Below, piece after piece: positions 42,908 to 52,143 of a stretch of 64,000 nucleotides of DNA. The stretch comes from Roseicyclus sp965662675 (GTDB taxonomy: Bacteria; Pseudomonadota; Alphaproteobacteria; Rhodobacterales; Rhodobacteraceae). The stretch lies in the NCBI RefSeq assembly GCF_965662675.1, contig NZ_CBFIIK010000003.1, forward strand, positions 39,039-103,038, in the 5' to 3' direction. Below the pieces are notes generated by a model. That model had not been told where the DNA came from. It ran no database searches and worked only from the letters and a program-made list of their open reading frames with translations. A program made the position numbers and the translations under genes. Position 1 is the first letter of the stretch; every line of letters begins with the position of its first letter.

Positions 42908-43800
42908 CCCGCATCCTCATCCTTGAGCGCCAAGGCGCGCTGATACACATCCCGCCGGGGCAAACCCAATGCCTCGGCCACTTCTGCCGCCGCTTCCTTC
43001 ACGCGCAAACGGCCCAAGGCGTCGCGCAGGGCCGCGTCGATATCGGCCGCATCGGCCACCACGGCCAAGGGCCGCCCGATGACCAAGGCGATTTCCCCCT
43101 TCACAGGGGCATCCGCCAGCGCGTCGCGCAAGCTGCCCAAGGTGCCGCGCCGCACCTCTTCGAAGCGTTTGGTCAGCTCCCGGCACAACGCCGCCTCTCG
43201 CGCTTCACCCCATGCTTCGCACAATTCACCTAACAATCTGTGAATGCGTTTGGGGCTTTCATAGATGACAAGCGTCGCAGGCACCGTGCCGATCTCATCG
43301 CACCAGCGTGCCCGGGCACCGGCCTGCGCCGGGGGAAAGCCTGCGAACATGAACCGATCCGACGGCAGGCCCGAGATGCTCAATGCCATGATCGCGGCGG
43401 ATGGTCCGGGGGCGGCGGTCACGGGCATTCCCGCCTCGATCACCGCACGCGCCAGCTGATAGCCCGGATCAGCGACGACCGGTGTCCCCGCCTCCGAGGC
43501 ATAGGCCACGCTCTTGCCATCGGCCAGCGCACGCAAGATGCGCGGGCGCACCTCGGCCCCATTGTGATCATGATAGGCCAAAAGCGGTCTGCCACCCAGC
43601 TTGATGCCATGAATTTCCATCAGATGGCGCAGCGTGCGGGTATCCTCGGCCGCCAATACATCGGCGCTGCTCAGAATATCGAGCGCGCGCAAGGTGATGT
43701 CGCGTGCCGCCCCGATCGGGGTGGCGACGAGGTAAAGCCCGGCGACCAAGGGCTTTTGCCGCGCGATCGCCGCATCGGCGGCCTGTTCGTCATCATGCAT
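42904..43800 (-). CDS. rsmI: 16S rRNA (cytidine(1402)-2'-O)-methyltransferase
   Basis: Adds the 2'-O-methyl group to C1402 in the decoding centre. About 298 residues from ATG 43800; an upstream ATG at 43830 is also in frame. SAM-binding and family blocks: GLYLVATPIGAARDITLRALDIL, AEDTRTLRHL, YHDHNGAE, SEAGTPVVADPGYQLAR, AAPGPSAAIMALSISGLPSDRF and FYESPKRIH-like VIYESPKRIHRLL. It is divergent from the LpoA-like lipoprotein gene and overlaps yraN. Confidence 0.94.
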   Translation of the reverse strand: MHDDEQAADAAIARQKPLVAGLYLVATPIGAARDITLRALDILSSADVLAAEDTRTLRHLMEIHGIKLGGRPLLAYHDHNGAEVRPRILRALADGKSVAYASEAGTPVVADPGYQLARAVIEAGMPVTAAPGPSAAIMALSISGLPSDRFMFAGFPPAQAGARARWCDEIGTVPATLVIYESPKRIHRLLGELCEAWGEAREAALCRELTKRFEEVRRGTLGSLRDALADAPVKGEIALVIGRPLAVVADAADIDAALRDALGRLRVKEAAAEVAEALGLPRRDVYQRALALKDEDAG

Positions 43801-43914
43801 CGGTGAGGTCCCGCCCGTCGCGCCGCACATGGTGTCGGCATCGTTTACTTGTCACCGCGAACGCCTTAGCCTAGGGCCGTAGGAATGGCAGCGTCCATCG
43901 GAGGTGAGTGTGCG

Positions 43915-45078
43915 ATGATTTCCGCTTTGCGTCTTTTCCGCAAGCCCTTGCGGCTCGTCGGTCTTTTTGGAGCCATGGCCCTGCTTGCGGCCTGCCAAGG
44001 CACCGGCACGGGCGCGGGTCCGCGTGTCGGCGGCCAGACCGTTCAGGTAGCCATGCTTTTGCCCATGAGTTCGCAACAAGGCGGCGACGCGGTCATCGCG
44101 CGCAGCCTCGAGAATGCGGCGCGCATGGCGGTCGCCGATCTGCAGGGGATCACGATCGAGATCACGGTCTATGATACAGCGGGCCAGGCCGCGACCGCGG
44201 CCAATGTCGCGCGCGAAGCGGTCGCCGCCGGTGCCGATGTCATCGTCGGCCCCTTGCGCTCGGATGCCGCCGCCGCCGTCGGCGTTGCGGTCGCCAGCTC
44301 CAATGTCGCGGTGCTGAGTTTCTCCAATAACACCGAGATCGCGGGCGGCAATGTCTTCGTCTTGGGCCATACCTTCGCCAATACCGCGGCGCGGGTCGTC
44401 TCCTATGCCGCATCGCAGGGGCGCAATCGCATCGTGGTGGCGCATGCGCAGAACTTGGCCGGCGATGTGGCGCGCGACGCGGTCTTGCGTGCAGCGCAAG
44501 CTTCGAGCGCGACTGTCGTCTCGGTCGTGCCATATGAATTCTCGCAAACCGGCGTGATCGAGGCCGTGCCGCGCATCGTGGGGGCGGTGAATGACAGCGG
44601 CGCGAACGCGCTGATGATGACCGCCGACAGCGCCGGCGCCCTGCCCTTCTTGGCGCAGTTGTTGCCCGAGAACGGCCTCGATGTCGGCGCGGTGCGGATG
44701 ATGGGGCTGACGCGTTGGGACACGCCGCCGCAAACGCTGGAGCTTTCGGGGCTGCAAGGGGGCTGGTTCGCCGTGCCCGACCCACAGGCCACGGCCGATT
44801 TCAACGCCCGCTACGCGGCGTCCTTCAGCGGACCACCGCATATCCTCGGCGCCTTGGGCTATGACGCGATCCGCGCGGTGGGCGAGACCGCCGCCGCCAC
44901 GGGCCGTATTGGCACTGGCGATCTGACGGCAAGCTCTGGTTTTCAGGGCGCGAACGGGGTATTCCGGCTGCGCAGCGATGGCACGAACGAACGGGCCATG
45001 GCGATCGCGCAGGTAACCCAAAATCAGGTGGCCATGATTGACCCCGCCCCAAGACGCCTTGGCGGTTTCGGTTTCTGA
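43915..45078 (+). CDS. LpoA-like penicillin-binding protein activator lipoprotein
   Basis: 387 residues. The ATG at 43915 follows GGAGGTGAG, and the N-terminus carries a lipobox (LLAACQG), so it is a lipoprotein. The rest is a type 1 periplasmic-binding fold: VQVAMLLPMSSQQGGDAVIARSLENAARMAV, GADVIVGPLRSDAAAAV, LSFSNNTEIAGGNVFVLG. In Gammaproteobacteria LpoA activates PBP1a from the outer membrane. Alphaproteobacterial homologues share only the binding-protein half, so the function is inferred from fold and from the rsmI-yraN neighbourhood. Its last 41 nt overlap the glnD start region. Confidence 0.8.
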   Translation: MISALRLFRKPLRLVGLFGAMALLAACQGTGTGAGPRVGGQTVQVAMLLPMSSQQGGDAVIARSLENAARMAVADLQGITIEITVYDTAGQAATAANVAREAVAAGADVIVGPLRSDAAAAVGVAVASSNVAVLSFSNNTEIAGGNVFVLGHTFANTAARVVSYAASQGRNRIVVAHAQNLAGDVARDAVLRAAQASSATVVSVVPYEFSQTGVIEAVPRIVGAVNDSGANALMMTADSAGALPFLAQLLPENGLDVGAVRMMGLTRWDTPPQTLELSGLQGGWFAVPDPQATADFNARYAASFSGPPHILGALGYDAIRAVGETAAATGRIGTGDLTASSGFQGANGVFRLRSDGTNERAMAIAQVTQNQVAMIDPAPRRLGGFGF

Positions 45079-47863
45079 CCGAAACCCGACCCTTCCACCG
45101 ACCGCATCCGAACCGGGCGAGCTGATCGCACCGGCGCATGAGATTCTGGATGAAGCCGCGCTCTGTGCCGAACTTGACGCCGCGATCGCAGGGCTGACCG
45201 ATGCGGGCGCATTGCGCGCGGCGGCGACCCAATGCCTTCAGGCGGCACAAGACAAGGGCCGCGCGGTCATCACCGCGGGGATCGCCGCGCAGCCGCTGAC
45301 CGCGCGGCGCATCACCCGCGCCTATACCCATCTAACCGATGGCCTGGTGCGGGCGGTGTTGCATGCCGCCCATGCGCATGTCGCACCAAGTGGCACGGCC
45401 GAAACCGAGCGGATGGCCGTGATGGCCGTGGGCGGCTATGGCCGTGGCGAAATGGCCCCGCATTCCGATGTCGATCTGCTTTTCGTCAGCTCCCGCGAGA
45501 TCACGCCGCAGATGGAAAAGGTGATCGAATTCGCCCTCTACATGCTGTGGGATCTGCATCTGAAAGTCGGCCATGCCAGCCGAACGCTCAAGGAGTGTCT
45601 CAAGCTCGGCAAACAAGATGTGACGATCCGCACCAGCTTGCTCGAGATGCGTCAGATCACCGGCGATGCCGCCATCGCACAAGAGTTGCAAAAAACCCTG
45701 CGCAACCAGCTTTTCCGCGGCACGGTGGGCGATTTCATCGAGGCCAAGCTTGCAGAACGCGCCACCCGACACCGCAAGCAAGGCGGCCAGCGCTACGTCG
45801 TCGAGCCCAATGTCAAGGAAGGCAAGGGCGGGCTGCGCGATCTGCAAACCCTCTACTGGATCGCGAAATACGAACATGGTGTGACGCGGGCGGGTGAGTT
45901 GGTGGCACTTGGCGTGTTCTTGCCCGAGGAATTCGCGGCATTCGACGCGGCCGAACGCTTTCTATGGGCGGTGCGCTGCCATCTGCATCTGATCGCCGAG
46001 CGCGCGCAGGACCAACTGACCTTCGACAATCAGGTCGCCGTGGCCGAGCGCTTGGGCTACCGTGACCATTCTGGGCGGCGCGCGGTCGAGCACTTCATGC
46101 AAGATTATTTCCGCCACGCCACCCGCGTGGGCGAGCTGACGCGCATCTTCCTGACCGAGCTCGAAGCGCGCCATGTCAAGCAGGAGCCGGGACTTTTGGG
46201 CTTTCTGCGCGGGCGCACGCGGCGCAAGAAACTCAAGCCCGGCTACGTGGTGAAGCAAAATCGCATCAGCGTGGCCAATGAGGCGGTGTTTTTCGCCGAC
46301 AAGCTCAACATGCTACGCCTGTTTCAAGAGGCGTTGCGCACGGGCTACCTGTTGCATCCCGATGTGATGCGCGCGCTCTCCTCCAATCTCAAGCTGATCG
46401 ACGACGAGATGCGCCGCGACCCCGAGGCGGTGGGGATTTTCCTCGATCTGCTGCTCAAGCATGGCAATCCCGAACGCGCGCTTCGCCGGATGAACGAGCT
46501 TGGCGTGCTGGCCGCCTTCCTGCCGGAATTCGCCCCCATCGTCGCGATGATGCAGTTCAACATGTATCACAGCTACACGGTCGATGAGCATACGATCCAA
46601 GTCATCTCGACTTTGGCCCAGATCGAACGCGGCGAGTTGAAAGAGGAACTTCCGGTCGCCTCTGGCATCTTGAAGGAGGGGATCAACCGCAAGGTGCTTT
46701 ATCTGGCTTGCCTGCTGCACGATATCGGCAAGGGACGGAAAGAGGATCACTCGATCCTTGGGGCCCGCATCGCGCGCAGTATCGGGCCGCGCTTGGGGCT
46801 CAAACAGGCCGAGGCAGAAACGCTGGAATGGCTGGTGCGCTACCATCTGCTGATGTCGGACATGGCGCAAAAGCGCGACATCGCCGACCCGCGCACGGTA
46901 CGCGATTTCGCCAAGGCGGTGAAAACCCGCGAACGGCTCGACCTGCTGACAGTGCTGACGGTTTGCGACATTCGGGGCGTCGGGCCGCATACATGGAACA
47001 ATTGGAAGGCCACGCTGTTGCGCGGTCTGCATCGCGCGACCGCCATGGCGCTTGATACCGGGCTTGAGGATCTCAACCGCGACAAGCTCGAGGGTGAGGC
47101 CAAGCGCGCCCTGCGCGACGCGCTGAGCGGTTGGGCAAAGGCCGATCTCAAGGCCGAGATGGACCGCCATTATGGCCCCTATTGGCAAGGTCTCGATCTC
47201 GCCACCCAAGTCACCTTCGCCGAAATGCTGCGCGATCTGGGCGCAGACGAGATCCGCATCGACACCCGCGAAGACCTTGACCGCGACGCGACGCGCGTAT
47301 GCTTTGCGCTCAACGATCACCCCGGCATCTTCAGCCGGCTTGCCGGTGCGCTCTCACTGGTCGGCGCCAATGTGGTGGACGCGCGCACCTATACCTCCAA
47401 GGATGGCTATGCGACCGCCGTCTTCTGGGTGCAAGACGCCGAGGGCAACCCCTACGAGGCGCGCCGCCTGCCGCGCCTGCGCGAGATGATCGACAAGACG
47501 CTCAAGGGCGAGGTCGTGGCCTCGCGCGCGCTGGAAGGCCGCGAAAAGATCAAGAAGCGCGAGCGCCCCTTCAAGGTGGCGACCAATATCACCTTCGACA
47601 ATGACGGCTCGGAAATCTACACCATCATCGAGGTCGACACCCGCGACCGCCCCGGCCTGCTTTATGATCTGACCAAGACGCTGGCGGCCTCCAACATCTA
47701 TATTTCCTCTGCCGTGATCGCGACCTATGGCGCGCAGGTGGTCGATACCTTCTACGTCAAGGACATGTTCGGCCTGAAGCTGCACACCAAATCCCGCCAA
47801 GAGGCGCTTGAGCGCAAGCTGCGTGACGCGATCGCGCGCGTGGCTGAACGGGCGGGCGCCTGA
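45038..47863 (+). CDS. glnD: [Protein-PII] uridylyltransferase/uridylyl-removing enzyme
   Basis: Glutamine sensor that uridylylates and deuridylylates PII proteins, controlling nitrogen assimilation. 941 residues. Nucleotidyltransferase domain with GGYGRGEMAPHSDVDLLF near residue 130; HD domain for UMP removal with YLACLLHDIGKGRKEDHS; two C-terminal ACT domains (DHPGIFSRLAGALSLVGANV and DTRDRPGLLYDLTKTLAASN) that sense glutamine. The first plausible start is TTG 45038, overlapping the preceding gene by 41 nt; no ATG with good context occurs before the catalytic domain, so the exact start is uncertain. Confidence 0.94.
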   Translation: MTPPQDALAVSVSDRNPTLPPTASEPGELIAPAHEILDEAALCAELDAAIAGLTDAGALRAAATQCLQAAQDKGRAVITAGIAAQPLTARRITRAYTHLTDGLVRAVLHAAHAHVAPSGTAETERMAVMAVGGYGRGEMAPHSDVDLLFVSSREITPQMEKVIEFALYMLWDLHLKVGHASRTLKECLKLGKQDVTIRTSLLEMRQITGDAAIAQELQKTLRNQLFRGTVGDFIEAKLAERATRHRKQGGQRYVVEPNVKEGKGGLRDLQTLYWIAKYEHGVTRAGELVALGVFLPEEFAAFDAAERFLWAVRCHLHLIAERAQDQLTFDNQVAVAERLGYRDHSGRRAVEHFMQDYFRHATRVGELTRIFLTELEARHVKQEPGLLGFLRGRTRRKKLKPGYVVKQNRISVANEAVFFADKLNMLRLFQEALRTGYLLHPDVMRALSSNLKLIDDEMRRDPEAVGIFLDLLLKHGNPERALRRMNELGVLAAFLPEFAPIVAMMQFNMYHSYTVDEHTIQVISTLAQIERGELKEELPVASGILKEGINRKVLYLACLLHDIGKGRKEDHSILGARIARSIGPRLGLKQAEAETLEWLVRYHLLMSDMAQKRDIADPRTVRDFAKAVKTRERLDLLTVLTVCDIRGVGPHTWNNWKATLLRGLHRATAMALDTGLEDLNRDKLEGEAKRALRDALSGWAKADLKAEMDRHYGPYWQGLDLATQVTFAEMLRDLGADEIRIDTREDLDRDATRVCFALNDHPGIFSRLAGALSLVGANVVDARTYTSKDGYATAVFWVQDAEGNPYEARRLPRLREMIDKTLKGEVVASRALEGREKIKKRERPFKVATNITFDNDGSEIYTIIEVDTRDRPGLLYDLTKTLAASNIYISSAVIATYGAQVVDTFYVKDMFGLKLHTKSRQEALERKLRDAIARVAERAGA

Positions 47864-47864
47864 G

Positions 47865-49472
47865 ATGGCGGCGGTCGCGCGTCCCATCCGCCTGATCGCG
47901 GGCTTTATCACTGTCGGTTTCTGGACCTTGGCCAGCCGCATCCTCGGCTTCGTGCGCGACATCCTGATTGCAGCCTATATGGGCACGGGGCCGGTGGCCG
48001 AGGCGTTTTTCATCGCCTTTTCGCTGCCCAACATGTTCCGCCGCTTTTTCGCCGAAGGCGCCTTCAACACGGCCTTCGTGCCGATGTTCTCGAAAAAGCT
48101 CGAGGCGGGCGAAAACCCGCTGGGCTTTGCGCGTGATGCGTTTTCGGGGCTGGCCAGCGTGTTGATCGTGCTGACGCTTTTGGCGCAACTGGCGATGCCG
48201 TGGTTCGTGCTGGCGATGGCGGGCGGTTTCGCGGGCGATATCCGTTTGGAGCTGGCCGTCGATATGGGGCGGGTGGCCTTTGGCTATATCATCTTCATCT
48301 CGCTTGCGGCCCTTTTGTCGGGTCTTCTCAATGCGACGGGGCGTTTCGCCGCCGCCGCAGCCGCGCCGATCTTGCTCAACCTGATCTTGATCGCGGCGCT
48401 GATCTTGGCCGAAAGCGGGCTTGTGGCCGGGGCCACGATCGCCGTCGACACCCCGACCACCGCTTCGTTGACCGGGTTGCATCACGGAACGCTTCTGGTC
48501 TGGGGCAGCGTGTTGGCGGGGATCGCGCAGCTTGCCTTGGTCTGGATCGTGGCCGCGCGGATCGGCTTTCGGTTGGTGCCGCAAATGCCCAAGATCACCC
48601 CCGATATGCGGCGTCTGGCCATCATCATGCTGCCCGCGATGCTGGCCGCTGGCGTGGTGCAGGTGAACTTGCTCGTCGGCCGCCAAGTCGGCAGCTTTTT
48701 CGACGGTGCCATCGCATGGATGTCGCTGGCCGACCGGCTTTACCAATTGCCGCTGGGCGTGGTGGCGATTGCCATCGGCATCGTGCTTTTGCCCGACCTG
48801 TCGCGCCGTTTGCAGGCGGGCGATACCATCGGCGGGCGCGATGCGCTCAGCCGGGCGGGCGAAATCAGCCTTGCCCTGACCGTGCCCGCCGCAGTGGCGC
48901 TTTGCGTGATCCCCGCGCCCTTGGTCGCGGTCTTGTTCGAACGTGGCGCCTTTGGCCCCGAAGACACCGCGCAAACGGCGCTCGCGTTGGCGGCCTATGG
49001 TCTGGGGCTACCGGCCTTCGTGCTGCAAAAGGTGCTGCAACCGCTTTACTTCGCGCGCGAAGATACGCGCAGCCCATTCCGCTTCGCGCTGGTGGCGATG
49101 GTGGTCAATGCGGTCGTCGCGATCGGGCTGTCCTTCGTCATCGGCTTCGTCGGCGCGGCACTGGCCACCAGCGTGGCGGGTTGGACGATGGTCTGGCTGC
49201 TTCTGCGCGGCAAGCGCAGCATGGGCGAGGTCGCCCGCTTCGACGAACGCTATCGCGACAGGATGGGCCGGATCATCTTGGCGGCACTGATCATGGGGCT
49301 GGGCCTTGTGATCGGCGCGACCGTGCTGGCACCGCTGCTCGGAACGTCGGGCTGGCGCTATATCGCGCTTTTGGTGTTGGTGTTGGGCGGGATGGCGCTT
49401 TATGCGGCGGCGGGCCAACTTTTGGGTGCCTTCCGGCTTTCGGAATTCACCAACGCCCTCAGACGGCGCTAG
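47865..49472 (+). CDS. murJ: Lipid II flippase MurJ
   Basis: Essential inner-membrane flippase moving lipid II to the periplasm for peptidoglycan synthesis. 535 residues, 14 expected membrane segments of the MVF/MOP fold. Hallmarks: TLASRILGFVRDILIAAYMGTGPVAEAFFIAF with the conserved Arg residues of TM1-TM2, LPNMFRRFFAEGAFNTAFVPMF, and GVVAIAIGIVLLPDLSR. ATG at 47865, one base after the glnD stop. The end shares a CTAG with the convergent rhomboid-like gene. Confidence 0.95.
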   Translation: MAAVARPIRLIAGFITVGFWTLASRILGFVRDILIAAYMGTGPVAEAFFIAFSLPNMFRRFFAEGAFNTAFVPMFSKKLEAGENPLGFARDAFSGLASVLIVLTLLAQLAMPWFVLAMAGGFAGDIRLELAVDMGRVAFGYIIFISLAALLSGLLNATGRFAAAAAAPILLNLILIAALILAESGLVAGATIAVDTPTTASLTGLHHGTLLVWGSVLAGIAQLALVWIVAARIGFRLVPQMPKITPDMRRLAIIMLPAMLAAGVVQVNLLVGRQVGSFFDGAIAWMSLADRLYQLPLGVVAIAIGIVLLPDLSRRLQAGDTIGGRDALSRAGEISLALTVPAAVALCVIPAPLVAVLFERGAFGPEDTAQTALALAAYGLGLPAFVLQKVLQPLYFAREDTRSPFRFALVAMVVNAVVAIGLSFVIGFVGAALATSVAGWTMVWLLLRGKRSMGEVARFDERYRDRMGRIILAALIMGLGLVIGATVLAPLLGTSGWRYIALLVLVLGGMALYAAAGQLLGAFRLSEFTNALRRR

Positions 49473-50152
49473 CGCTGCCGCAGCTTGTCCAAAAGCCGCG
49501 CGATCCCCCCCGGACGCAGCACAAAGGACAGCGCAAACCCCGCAGCAAAGCCCGACAGGTCGGCCACCACATTGGCGAACTGCCCTTCCAGCAGGCCAAA
49601 GAACAGCTGGATCGCCAAAAGCATCCCGATGAGGCCAAAGGCGCGGTAGCGGTTGCCGCCGCGCAAACGGGCCTCGGTCCACATGATGAAGGTAAAGGCC
49701 CCGATCAGCCCATAGACACCGGGATACCCCCCGATCAGCGGATAGGGGCTGTCGATCAGCGCAACAAACCCCACCGCCCCGCAGATCGCCGAAGCCCAGA
49801 ACAGCACCACGAAGGCAAGCGGCGAAAACACCTCGGCCACCATCTTGCCGATGGCGAGAATGAACACCACGACGAATGCCGCATGCACGAACCCGCTATG
49901 GATCAGCGGATAGCTGACAAGCCGCACCAGTTCCCCCGGCAACACCTCGCCACGCGCCCGCATATAGGCCGCGATTTCATCGAAAACGGCCCAGTCGCGG
50001 ATCGCATCAAGCCGCCAACCGACCCCGGCCGCGCCACCCAATAGCCCCATGCTCGCCGCTTGGAACATCAGCTCCAACCCCATGATCACGACCGCCAATG
50101 CAATCACCACGGGCGGCAAGGCGTTGAACGGTGATGTCTTGTAGTCTTCCAT
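49469..50152 (-). CDS. Catalytically degenerate rhomboid family protein
   Basis: 227-residue membrane protein from ATG 50152 with about six to seven hydrophobic segments and the rhomboid layout: PLIHSGFVHAAFVV in TM2, GGYPGVYGLIGAFTF in TM4 and VVADLSGFAAGFALSF in TM6. Active rhomboids have G-x-S-G with the nucleophile Ser in TM4 and A-H-x-x-G with the His in TM6. Here the Ser position is Tyr/Pro, the His position is Asp, and the TM2 oxyanion Asn is Val. It is therefore probably a pseudoprotease. Divergent from trpS. Confidence 0.8.
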   Translation of the reverse strand: MEDYKTSPFNALPPVVIALAVVIMGLELMFQAASMGLLGGAAGVGWRLDAIRDWAVFDEIAAYMRARGEVLPGELVRLVSYPLIHSGFVHAAFVVVFILAIGKMVAEVFSPLAFVVLFWASAICGAVGFVALIDSPYPLIGGYPGVYGLIGAFTFIMWTEARLRGGNRYRAFGLIGMLLAIQLFFGLLEGQFANVVADLSGFAAGFALSFVLRPGGIARLLDKLRQR

Positions 50153-50252
50153 GCCCGGCCTGCCCTCGGTTGACGCGCTCTGCCCCCGTGGGTAAGCGAT
50201 GGCGCGGCGCTTGGCCAGTGGGGCGGCGTCATCGACCAGCCAAGGAATGATC

Positions 50253-51278
50253 ATGGCACAGACCGCTTTCACACCGCGCGTGTTTTCCGGCATCCAGCCT
50301 TCCGGCGGCTTGACGCTGGGCAATTACCTCGGCGCGATGAAACGCTTCGTCGAGATGCAGGAAGCCGGCACCCATGAGACGATCTTTTGCATGGTCGATC
50401 TGCACGCGATCACCGCCACCCTGCCCCCACCCGGGCAACTCCGCCACAACACGCGCGAGCTGTGCGCGGGATTTCTCGCCATCGGCATCGACCCGGAAAA
50501 ATCCATCCTCTTCAACCAAAGCCAAGTGCCCGAACATGCGCAACTGGCGTGGATCTTCAACTGCATCGCGCGCATGGGCTGGATGGGCCGCATGACCCAG
50601 TGGAAGGACAAGGCAGGCAAGAACGCCGAAGCCGCCTCCCTTGGGCTCTTCGCCTATCCCGCGCTCATGGCCGCCGATATCTTGGTCTATCACGCCACCC
50701 ATGTGCCGGTGGGCGAGGATCAGAAACAGCATATCGAACTGACCCGCGACATCGCGGCCAAGTTCAACCATGACTACGGCGTCGATTTCTTCCCCATCGC
50801 CGAGCCGGTGATCGAGGGGGCGGCGACGCGGGTGATGAACCTGCAGGATGGCACCAAGAAAATGTCGAAATCCGACCCCTCGGACAAGACACGCATCAAC
50901 CTGACCGATAGCGCCGATGAGATCGCCAAGAAGATCCGCAAGGCCAAGACAGACCCCGACCCGCTGCCCGAAGCGCTGGCGGGGCTTGAGGCGCGGCCCG
51001 AGGCGCGCAATCTGATCAATATCTACGCAGCCCTTGCCGATACCACCCCCCAAGCGGTGCTGGACCAGCATGCCGGCGCGCTTTTCGGCCATTTCAAGAT
51101 GGCCTTGGCCGATCTGGCCGTGGACAAGCTCGCCCCCATCTCGACCGAGATGACGCGGCTGATGGCCGACCCCGCCGAGATCGACCGCATCTTGGGACGT
51201 GGGGCCGAGCGCGCGCGCGCGATCACCGCGCCGATCCTTGCGCACACCTATGACATCGTCGGCATGCTGCGCAGCTAA
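50253..51278 (+). CDS. trpS: Tryptophan--tRNA ligase
   Basis: Class I aminoacyl-tRNA synthetase. 341 residues from ATG 50253, preceded by AAGGA. The HIGH-type signature is SGIQPSGGLTLGNYLGA and the KMSKS loop is GTKKMSKSDPSD. YPALMAADILVYHATHVPVGEDQKQHIEL is the tryptophan-binding region. Next to rhomboid and sdhB; the hairpin after it points the other way and serves sdhB. Confidence 0.96.
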   Translation: MAQTAFTPRVFSGIQPSGGLTLGNYLGAMKRFVEMQEAGTHETIFCMVDLHAITATLPPPGQLRHNTRELCAGFLAIGIDPEKSILFNQSQVPEHAQLAWIFNCIARMGWMGRMTQWKDKAGKNAEAASLGLFAYPALMAADILVYHATHVPVGEDQKQHIELTRDIAAKFNHDYGVDFFPIAEPVIEGAATRVMNLQDGTKKMSKSDPSDKTRINLTDSADEIAKKIRKAKTDPDPLPEALAGLEARPEARNLINIYAALADTTPQAVLDQHAGALFGHFKMALADLAVDKLAPISTEMTRLMADPAEIDRILGRGAERARAITAPILAHTYDIVGMLRS

Positions 51279-51280
51279 CG

Positions 51281-51306
51281 AAAAACCCCGCCTTTTGGGG
51301 GCGGGG
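51281..51306 (-). terminator. Rho-independent terminator of the sdh operon
   Basis: Minus-strand stem CCCCGCC-CCCAAAA-GGCGGGG followed by TTTTTCG. It lies 29 bp past the sdhB stop and just after the convergent trpS stop, so it could also slow trpS transcripts. Confidence 0.8.
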
Positions 51307-51334
51307 TCATTCGCTTTTGCGCTGAAAATGCGCC

Positions 51335-52114
51335 TTACAGCTGGCGTTCCACCATCATCTTCTTGATCGACGCGATCGCCTTGGCCGGGTTCAGCCCCTT
51401 GGGGCAGGTCTTGGCGCAGTTCATGATCGTATGGCAGCGATACAGCTTGAAGGGATCTTCCAGATCATCCAAGCGCTCACCCGTCGCCTCGTCGCGGCTA
51501 TCGATGATCCAGCGATAAGCATGGAGAAGCGCGGCTGGCCCAAGGTAGCGATCACCGTTCCACCAATAGCTGGGGCAAGAGGTCGAACAGCAGGCGCACA
51601 TCACGCACTCATACAGCCCATCAAGCTTGTCGCGATCCTCGATCGACTGGCGCCATTCCTTTTCGGGGCGCTGGGTCTTGGTCTCGAGCCATGGCATGAT
51701 CGAAGCATGCTGGGCATAGAAATGCGTGAGATCCGGGATCAGATCCTTGATCACCGGCATATGCGGCAGCGGGTAGATTTTCACATCGCCCTTGATCTCG
51801 TCCATGCCGTAGATGCAGGCCAGCGTGTTGATCCCGTCGATATTCATCGCGCAAGAACCGCAAATCCCCTCGCGGCACGACCGGCGGAAGGTCAGCGTGG
51901 GGTCGATCTCGTTCTTGATCTTGATCAGCGCGTCCAGAACCATCGGGCCGCAGCTATCCATATCGACCCAATAGGTATCGACGCGCGGGTTTTCGCCATC
52001 ATCGGGATTCCAGCGATAGATCTGGAACTTGCGCAGATTATTCGCCCCTGCGGGCTTGGGCCAAGTCTTGCCCGTGCGCATACGGGAGTTCTTGGGAAGA
52101 GCCAGTTCAACCAT
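51335..52114 (-). CDS. sdhB: Succinate dehydrogenase iron-sulfur subunit
   Basis: Carries electrons from SdhA FAD to quinone through 2Fe-2S, 4Fe-4S and 3Fe-4S clusters (respiratory complex II, TCA cycle). 259 residues. 2Fe-2S ligands in SCREGICGSCAMNIDG and NTLACIYG; the C-terminal ferredoxin-like region has CVMCACCSTSCPSYWW and CHTIMNCAKTCPKGLNPAKAI. It is the last gene of the operon, separated from sdhA by a small lipoprotein gene. Confidence 0.97.
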   Translation of the reverse strand: MVELALPKNSRMRTGKTWPKPAGANNLRKFQIYRWNPDDGENPRVDTYWVDMDSCGPMVLDALIKIKNEIDPTLTFRRSCREGICGSCAMNIDGINTLACIYGMDEIKGDVKIYPLPHMPVIKDLIPDLTHFYAQHASIMPWLETKTQRPEKEWRQSIEDRDKLDGLYECVMCACCSTSCPSYWWNGDRYLGPAALLHAYRWIIDSRDEATGERLDDLEDPFKLYRCHTIMNCAKTCPKGLNPAKAIASIKKMMVERQL

Positions 52115-52143
52115 GGATCATATCCTCCGGGTCCGGTCGGCGG

